Assembly (NCBI GenBank): GCA_963922205.1
Contig: CAWUHX010000026.1
Span: 1,364,001 to 1,428,000 of the forward strand
Direction: 5' to 3'
DNA from: Romanomermis culicivorax
Taxonomy: Eukaryota; Nematoda; Enoplea; Mermithida; Mermithidae
Length of the DNA stretch: 64,000 nt
The position numbers and the translations under genes are program-made. Below are positions 58,130 through 64,000 of this stretch, piece after piece; position 1 is the stretch's first letter; each line of letters opens with the position of its first letter. Under the pieces are notes generated by a model. It searched no databases and was not told the DNA's origin. It worked only from the letters and a program-made list of their open reading frames with translations.

Positions 58130-59170
58130 GGAGTGTAGAAATTTGATAAATTTAAAAAATCCTGAAATACTTCAAAAATTTCCTATTATATTTGAAACCA
58201 AATTAAAATGTGGAATTTTTTCAAAAATTTTCCAAAACTGTATTCTTCCTATTTGAGAATCATGGAGGAGCTAAAAATTTCATTCTGAACAGTTTTTATG
58301 CATCTCAAATTTGAAAAAAATTAGAATTTTGAAAAATTTGAAACAATTTCAAAAGTTCATAATTTTTCCGAAACCATTAGAAATTATATCCCCTACTTCT
58401 GGCAACCCTAAGCGTTTTATCGCGTATGCATTTTAAATAATTTTGAGGCATTCATATCGCGTTTTATCGCGTATGCATTTTAAATAATTTTGAAGCATTC
58501 ATATCCGCCTTCTCATATCCGCCTTCTCATATCCGCCTTTTAGACATGTTGATGTCTAATCGGCGGATATAGAAAGGCCGATATTATAATTTAGGCTTCA
58601 GAATGAAGTAAAAAGCCTTCGGAAATGATGTTTTTAATGCATCAGATTTTTGAGGAAATTTATATTTTTTAAATTTTAAAATTTTTAAAATTTTAAAATT
58701 TTTTAAATTTTAAAATTTTTTAAATTTTAGAATTTTTTTAAATTATATAATTTTTTCAAAATTAAATTTTTTAATTTTAAAATCTTCTAATTTTTGAATT
58801 TTTCCTAAATTTTTGAAATTTTTCTAAATTTTAAATTTTTTTAAATTTTCAACTGATTATTTCATTCATTTTTATATTCATAATTTGATTTATAGAGCAA
58901 TTTATAGTTCAATTTAATTTATTTTTTCAATTAAATTTTTTTGGTTTAATAAAATTTTTTCTGTTCTATTTTATTTATTTAGATTTTTTATAGTTTACTT
59001 TAAAATTTAATTTTTCTAATTTTTCAAAATTCAATTTAGAATTTCATCTAGAATTTAATTCAAACTTTTATTTAGAATTTAATTCAAAATTTTATGTAGA
59101 ATTTAATTCAAATTTTATTTAAAATCTAATTCAAAATTTTATTTAAAATTTTTATTAAAATATTTAAAAA
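58130..59170. other. Phased A/T-tract region, like periodic An/Tn clusters
   Basis: Alternating A-runs and T-runs recur about every 9-11 bases over several hundred bases, densest at 58660-59160 (AAATTTTAAAATTTTT and similar). In Caenorhabditis such clusters mark introns and germline-permissive chromatin. Here it lies between GGCGGAT blocks with no gene seen. Simple AT-rich drift is the alternative. Confidence 0.45.
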
Positions 59171-59681
59171 AATTATGATCTCACCACAAAATTAAAAACT
59201 CAATCCTGTCACATCTAGACGTAACGCGGATGGCGGATGGGATTCACCATTTTTTCCCACATCCGCCTCGGACGTTGATATCCGCCAAAAAATTTCCCTA
59301 GTTGGACAAAATCACTCAGAAATCTGGAAAAAAATCCGCCTTTCGCCAAGATCCGCCTTTTAGACATGAAAATGGCGGATTCCGCATCCGCCGATTATAC
59401 CAAATTATCAGTCAAAAAAGAGTGGATTCTGCACCGCCATCCGTATCCGCAGTGACAATCAATAATTCCCAGATGCACCGTCGTGTTGGGAGCATAATGT
59501 AGATTCAAGTCTGCCTCTTGCACATCCGGTAGCTTTGTGTGTTGTCGGGCCCATTGACCACTGTGAATCATGCTGGCATGATGAACTTATTGTTGAGGTA
59601 ATATATTAGGCATTAACCTATTCATTAATTATTAACCTATGGGTAATCTATTCCCGTTGAGTCTTTAGTAAAAAGTAGGTC

Positions 59682-59757
59682 TCAGTCTCGCACTTGAACT
59701 CAGGACCTCGCGGCTACCATTCCCACACTAATCAGCTTAATCAAGCGCATCATGGTA
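59682..59757 (-). other. tRNA-like segment, possible SINE head or decayed tRNA
   Basis: In the minus sense TGATTAAGCTGATTAGTG is followed about 40 bases on by GAGGTCCTGAGTTCAAGTGC, resembling an A-box and B-box pair (B-box at 59701-59691). I cannot fold a convincing cloverleaf. An RNA polymerase III-derived repeat is more likely than a functional tRNA. Confidence 0.3.
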
Positions 59758-60277
59758 AAGATGCTCTGGATTTGTAATAGATCATAATTGAGGTGGCTGC
59801 TGTGGCCACTCTCAACACTATTCCTCGCGAGAAAATTTGATGCAGGGGAAGCTCCATTTGATGCAATCATAAGAACTCGGTTTCAAAAGGGTATAACCAT
59901 ACCCAGCTATTCAGTGCGATTTCAAAAGTGACATCGATCAACAAGAAGTTTCAATTGGATCCCGATTCGATTACAATTGAAAATAAGCAGTAATCATCCC
60001 AATTTGGTCGTTCACATCATGGTATCTTTGAGGTGGGTATGATCCATCGGCGGAATCCGCATGTGGATGCGGACGGCCGATATGGTCTAAGAGGCAGATA
60101 CGGATGGGGGCGGTGGATGAAGAATCCGCACTTTTTTGGTGGATATTTTGAATCCGCCATTTTAATGTCTAAAAGGCGGATCTGCTTAGAGGATGGCGAA
60201 TATTTTTTTCCAAATTTTTCAGTGGTTTTGTCCAACTCGAGAAATTTTTTTAGGAATATCAACGTCTAAAAGGCGCC

Positions 60278-60455
60278 GTTAAGGTGCAGCTCAGCTGCAG
60301 CTCAGCTGTATCTTAACTTTCTCGGCATGTTTTGTGTACGAGTTAAGCTACAGCTGAGCTGCAGCTTAACGACAATGGTATAATATACAGAGTTAAGCTG
60401 CAGCTTAAGCTGCAGCTCAACTGGAGCTTAAGTCGCTTCGATGAAACCGACCCCA
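60278..60455. repeat. Palindromic AGCT-rich repeat
   Basis: Runs of CAGCTCAGCTG, TTAAGCTGCAGCTTAA and related palindromes, bounded by GTTAAGGTGCAGC and GATGAAACCGACC. The right half matches 2050-2155. The strand can fold on itself in several registers. Confidence 0.6.
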
Positions 60456-60776
60456 GTTGTTTATACTGATATAGCTGGACCGTTATTCCATTATTTAGCA
60501 CAAATGAAAATTTAAATGTGTCAGAACACATGAAAAAAATTGTGGAAAGCACTCAGTCAGATGAATAAGTGACATTCAAATATTTTTCTGATATGGAATC
60601 TAGTAACTATGTGGCCTATTCAGAAAATGGAGTAAAGGTAAAACCATGATTTTGTCGAGTAATTAGCAAGAAGCTGGTGTCCATAATCCTTTACTCGCAG
60701 GAGGAAAAGTGTCAATGACAAAAGGTTGACAACGCGGGTTCATGAAGCAGTCTTTAAAGTTCAGAATCGAAACTGA
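60456..60776. other. No supported gene; possible exon at the right end
   Basis: In the minus sense CTGATTTCAG ends at about 60774 and is followed by a frame of some 34 codons (SILNFKDCFMNPRC...) that could be an exon if the previous exon ends in phase 1. The support is too weak for a gene call. Confidence 0.2.
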
Positions 60777-60896
60777 AATCAGATTAGGATCTTTTTGAGT
60801 ATTTTAATCGTGGCATGAAGTCGAATAAGAGAAAATGAAAAGAAATTCACTTTCCGGCAAGATCGGTCAGGACTGAAAACACGTTCACGGTCAGGA

Positions 60897-61026
60897 CTCA
60901 CTACTGCTGGAACTTCCACGGAAATGCTGTTTTGCCTGGTGCCCGACGTTCCTCCGATTTGACCGCCACCGATGTTGTCCATAATCACGGACCCGTTTCT
61001 TGCGAAATGGTCTTTAAATTTCGTCA
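60897..61026 (-). CDS. Possible first exon of an unknown host gene
   Basis: From an ATG at 61026 the minus strand reads MTKFKDHFARNGSVIMDN and then a Gly-rich stretch, reaching a good donor (A|GTGAGT) close to 60897. Amino-acid composition is protein-like and unlike the surrounding repeats. The following candidate exon (acceptor at about 60774) would end the frame after three codons unless a weaker donor is used. Product unknown. Confidence 0.25.
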
Positions 61027-61039
61027 TTACATACAAGAT

Positions 61040-61800
61040 TTGTGTAGGTTGTACGTATTAGCGTGGAGAAAACACCCGCTCCGTTTAGCTTTGAATTATT
61101 ACTTTTTTCTATCGTGCTATGTATCAAAAGCTTTCATTTTTTCAATAACGCCGAACTTTCAAGAAAAATTAACTCCAGGGGTCTCAGTACCTTGCTTATC
61201 CGTAATGATAAAGGCAAAGACAAAAAGGTTGGGTTGATGCTGTGTGGATAATGATGCTACATCGTTGCACACGAAAGAGAACCAAATGAAACGATAAATA
61301 ATTTCAATTTCATTGACTGTCAACAAGATGGATCATTGGTTGAGCTGTTTGTTCGGAGATAACAGTTTTTCAAGTGGTAAAAATTTTTTTCAAGTGGCCC
61401 TTCTCGTTTTCCGTTGTTTGAACTATTTTCAATCCTGCAATCAGCGGTATAACGTAATTTTTTCATCGGCAGATTTTCTGGAATGATTTTTCTCTTTTCA
61501 GAAAACATGCTATAAAAATTCTATACCTCATGATGTAAAATTTTGCGCCATGAGGAATTTTTTATTCTTTCGTTTTTCCGAACAAACACTGTGTGACTCC
61601 TTCATTGTCAACTATTATATTTAGTACAAATGGACATAAAATATCGAATATCAATTTGCTGCACTTGAGCAAACAATTAATTCATCTTTGATTCACCCTA
61701 CAAAATACGGAAAGTTGGAAATGAACTATAAGCAACCAGCGACCTATGTTTTCCGCTCTCATTGATCAATGTTATTCGATTTCGATTCTTAGTAAGGTAA
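61040..61800. other. No feature recognised
   Basis: AT-rich sequence downstream (minus sense) of the GPCR-like stop codon at 61804. It may hold that gene's 3' UTR. No reading frame with splice or motif support. Confidence 0.3.
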
Positions 61801-61803
61801 AGT

Positions 61804-61918
61804 TCAGAAAGAATCGTCATAGTCGTCTTCATCTTTGCCTAGTTCGGCCACTATGTACTGATGGCAAGTGTTGACCATGTCTACTATGGCTGTATCGGTA
61901 TTGACTTGGCTACTGTAT
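61804..61918 (-). CDS. Probable last exon of a GPCR-like gene
   Basis: The acceptor GTTTGTTGCAG ends at 61919. The exon starts mid-codon and reads SSQVNTDTAIVDMVNTCHQY... to an acidic end (GKDEDDYDDSF) and a TGA at 61804-61806. An exon ending at 62727 (donor AA|GTCAGT) supplies exactly the two bases needed to keep this frame. The intron between them would be 808 bp. The acidic cytoplasmic tail is compatible with a receptor C-terminus. Confidence 0.45.
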
Positions 61919-62726
61919 CTGCAACAAACAACGACAGTTTCACGAAAGACGGAAAATTTCGCAGTTTTGAGTAATGTGTTGGATTTAGTAGACATGGGAT
62001 ATTACGAGTTATATGCTGATTTCGAAACTGCGCTCGAATTCATTGACTCACGATTATAAATATAATTGGGGGATGCACCATTGAGCTATCATGGGAACGT
62101 CTTCCATGTGACTAACCATATGGTAACCCTCCACGATTTACCAATATTAGGGTTAGCTAATATTGACCCTATCTTTCTGGACCAAAAAAGCTGAAAAACT
62201 TTAACTTTTCGGGTTCAAAAATGTCAAGTTTCAAATAATTACAAATTTTATGGTTTTTTAGATAATAATTATTTTTTAACTATTCTGTGGACATTTCAGG
62301 CCGAAAATTCAACATTATTTTATTCAATGACTTCACCTTTAAACTTTGGCCAATTGATGACCCCACCCATAAATAACTCAGACATTCGAGATACGTTTTA
62401 TGTATGCTTAAAATGCAGTTTTCAGTTGCATAATATGTTTTTGCGTCGCGAAGGCTCATTTGAAAGAAAACTGACTATAGAAGATCACCTGGATTATGAG
62501 ATCGTTAAATTTTTTCAAGGTTTATTTTATTTATGTATGTTCTTCTCGAGTTATGATGAAGTATTTCAAGATGCATCAGAATACAAGACAACCCAAAAAA
62601 ATCAATAGGGAAATGAAATTGAGGTAAATTTTGATACCAGATTCGGATGTTTAGGGAATTTCGTTATTGTAGAAACATTCAAATTGACAATTTTTGGAGC
62701 TTTCAATGCGCCAAACAGAAACTGAC
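61919..62726 (-). other. Probable intron of the GPCR-like gene
   Basis: It is bounded by GTCAGT at 62726 and TTGCAG at 61919 in the minus sense. It contains an open frame on the plus strand (62327-62608) with no domain signal. The intron assignment depends on the two flanking exons being one gene. Confidence 0.35.
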
Positions 62727-62920
62727 TTTTTCAACCGGCGCGAATAGCCGTTATTGAACTTGTAAGTTTTCTCCACGCCGTCTTCGTCATGAACAATATT
62801 CTGGCCCATGGCGATGGTCTCTTCGTACGATTTTGGCACGGCTGAAATTTTGGTTCTGGGCCTATTCCTACCGCAACATATCCGGCAAATGATGCGTCGA
62901 TATTCCCGTTGAAATTTTTC
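62727..62920 (-). CDS. Probable class A GPCR exon: helix 8 and cytoplasmic tail
   Basis: After an acceptor TTTTTGAACAG (ending at 62921) the minus strand reads EKFQREYRRIICRICC, the typical basic amphipathic helix 8 plus palmitoylation cysteines that follow the NPxxY motif of rhodopsin-like receptors. The tail then runs through PKSYEETIAMGQN and NGYSRRLKK. The seven-helix part would be in upstream exons beyond 62941; I did not find them in the last kilobase. If the donor at 62726 is not used, the frame continues to a TAA at 62651. An alternative acceptor (AAAATTTCAG, near 62837) lies inside the exon. Confidence 0.5.
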
Positions 62921-62941
62921 CTGTTCAAAAAGATTTTTCAA

Positions 62942-64000
62942 AAAGAATAGGAATGGTGAACAAATTGTTGGGTTATAAGATGAATCAGAAATTTATAACC
63001 AAAATCCCAAAAAATTTCAATCTTTGCCTTCCCCGAATTTTCGTCATTGCACATAGCTACAAAGAAAAGGCCCTTTTCTGAGCACAAATGTACCTTACAA
63101 AATGAATTTATATATTTTTTTAACCAAAGCTCGAAATTCGATCAGAGAAAAGATAACGCGCAGCCTATTGTAATAAAATGCTTGTGAATAAAAAAATGAC
63201 AAAAATTAGCAGTGTTGTCGAGCTTTTTCGATAGAATTTTTTTACCCAAAAAAATGTTAAAGAGTCAAAGAGTCAGTTGAGTGGGCTCACGGTTTTGCAG
63301 AAAATCATAAAAATATCAAATAATACTTGCTTTCAAGCTTTATTATTCAACAGAATTTCGAGAAAAACAGATAATAGGAATCGTTTTCACACTCGTAATG
63401 CGCTGAGGGCTAGTCAGGGATCCCATCGGAGACAGGTAAACAACACAAAGGCAGCAATAAATTCTGTCATTGGTCAACCAAAATATATTGAGCCTGGATA
63501 TATTGTATCAAAAATGTGATTGATTTAAGAATGACGTCTTTAGGACGATGCGTGACCAGCAAAGCCGTGGAAAGACGTTTCTCTTAGCCACACTTTTTTC
63601 TCGGATTCTCCTCAAAAAAGTAGAGTGCAATAACTTATTGTCTATATGTCAAGTGAGCCTCCGGAAGCAAAATAATACGTAGGAATCGGTGAGCAGAAAA
63701 TAAACATACATCGAGGGCCGAAATCAATCTTCCCGAGACAGGTGATCAGATTTTTAAATTTCGTTAAACATCATCTGTTTGCTATAAAATGCTTGTGAAT
63801 TGAAAGATGACAAAAATAAGTACGGTCTCGAAAATCACAAGCATGAAACTGTTTAATTTTTCACACGAGGTTTATAATCTGCTTATTTTGAAATGATCGA
63901 TGCAGCGAGGCCTATGAAGGCAAGTTCCCAAGCAAAAGAACTAATGGAGTTTATTACTGTAATGAATGAAGGAAATATCTCGTCCCTTGAGCGAAAAACA
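62942..64000. other. Mostly featureless AT-rich sequence, probable intron
   Basis: It lies upstream of the GPCR-like exon in the minus sense and would be intronic if that call is right. No transmembrane exon is readable. One possible plus-strand exon is listed separately. Confidence 0.3.
63354..63435 (+). CDS. Possible plus-strand exon of unknown gene
   Basis: TTATTCAACAG precedes 82 bases that end at GAGACAG|GTAAAC. One of the three frames is open and reads ISRKTDNRNRFHTRNAL and on to HRRQ, an Arg/Asn/Ser-rich sequence. No neighbouring exon is identified, so chance splice-like sites are a real alternative. Confidence 0.22.

Larger units (their letters stand above)
56930..60275. repeat. GGCGGAT/ATCCGCC repeat family, several blocks in both orientations
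   Basis: Blocks at 56930-57300 and 60040-60275 contain GTCTAAAAGGCGGAT in the plus sense. Blocks at 58490-58590 and 59215-59470 contain its complement ATCCGCCTTTTAGAC. A neighbouring motif (AAATTTTTCAATGGTTTTG and its variants) travels with it. The inverted pair 56930-57300 and 59215-59470 encloses 1.9 kb of AT-rich DNA and could be the ends of a non-autonomous transposon. No coding potential is seen. Confidence 0.65.

Noticed and set aside
62327..62608. 93-residue plus-strand ORF with a normal ATG
   Set aside because: No recognisable domain, no promoter or splice context, and it lies inside the probable intron of the GPCR-like gene on the other strand.

Overview
The window looks like nematode (or nematode-like metazoan) nuclear DNA rather than bacterial, viral or organellar sequence. 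It is AT-rich and almost filled by retroelements. The few candidate host exons are short, with splice acceptors of the TTTTCAG type. One stretch has phased A/T tracts like the periodic An/Tn clusters known from Caenorhabditis. The non-LTR elements belong to a type (restriction-like endonuclease plus Ulp1-like protease, NeSL clade) first described from nematodes. The species cannot be named from the sequence alone.

Layout. 1-1771: a repeat with about 200-bp inverted arms, a relative of which lies at 55293-56533. 2541-2687 (-): a probable last exon of a host gene. 2932-24295 (+): a head-to-tail array of one Ty3/Gypsy-type LTR element, LTR-body-LTR-body-LTR-body(truncated), with an exact period of 8391 bp. 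The middle copy keeps both long ORFs open. Copy 1 has a stop in integrase; copy 3 has a stop in the envelope part and is cut off. The element is organised Gag - envelope-like glycoprotein - protease, then an in-frame UAG, then RT - RNase H - integrase. 24305-25405: 367 perfect TAG repeats. 25406-38051 (+): three NeSL-like non-LTR retrotransposons (A, B, C) in a row, each followed by a TAG tract. They encode zinc fingers, a Ulp1-like cysteine protease, RT and a restriction-like endonuclease, then a second downstream ORF with the block I and block V motifs of an SGNH/GDSL hydrolase. 38234-38446 (-): a second host exon (one membrane span) whose phase fits the exon at 2541-2687. If they belong together, the whole array from 2688 to 38233 sits in one 35.5-kb intron. 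38773-39862: a foldback element made of about 15-bp repeats. 41650-54332 (-): a complete but inactivated 12.7-kb Ty3/Gypsy-type element with 828-bp LTRs and a TTGG target duplication, carrying an unrecognised ORF of about 4 kb after integrase. 54344-55240: a diverged minisatellite. 56930-60275: GGCGGAT/ATCCGCC repeats around a phased A/T region. 60278-60455: palindromic AGCT repeats. 61804-62920 (-): probable last two exons of a class A GPCR.

The strongest candidates for something undescribed are the SGNH-like second ORF in TAG-repeat-associated NeSL elements, the Gag-Env-Pro-UAG-Pol order of the LTR array, the accessory ORF of the 12.7-kb element with a phase-compatible leader splice donor, and the fact that nearly all disabling stop codons look like C-to-T changes (mostly CGA to TGA).
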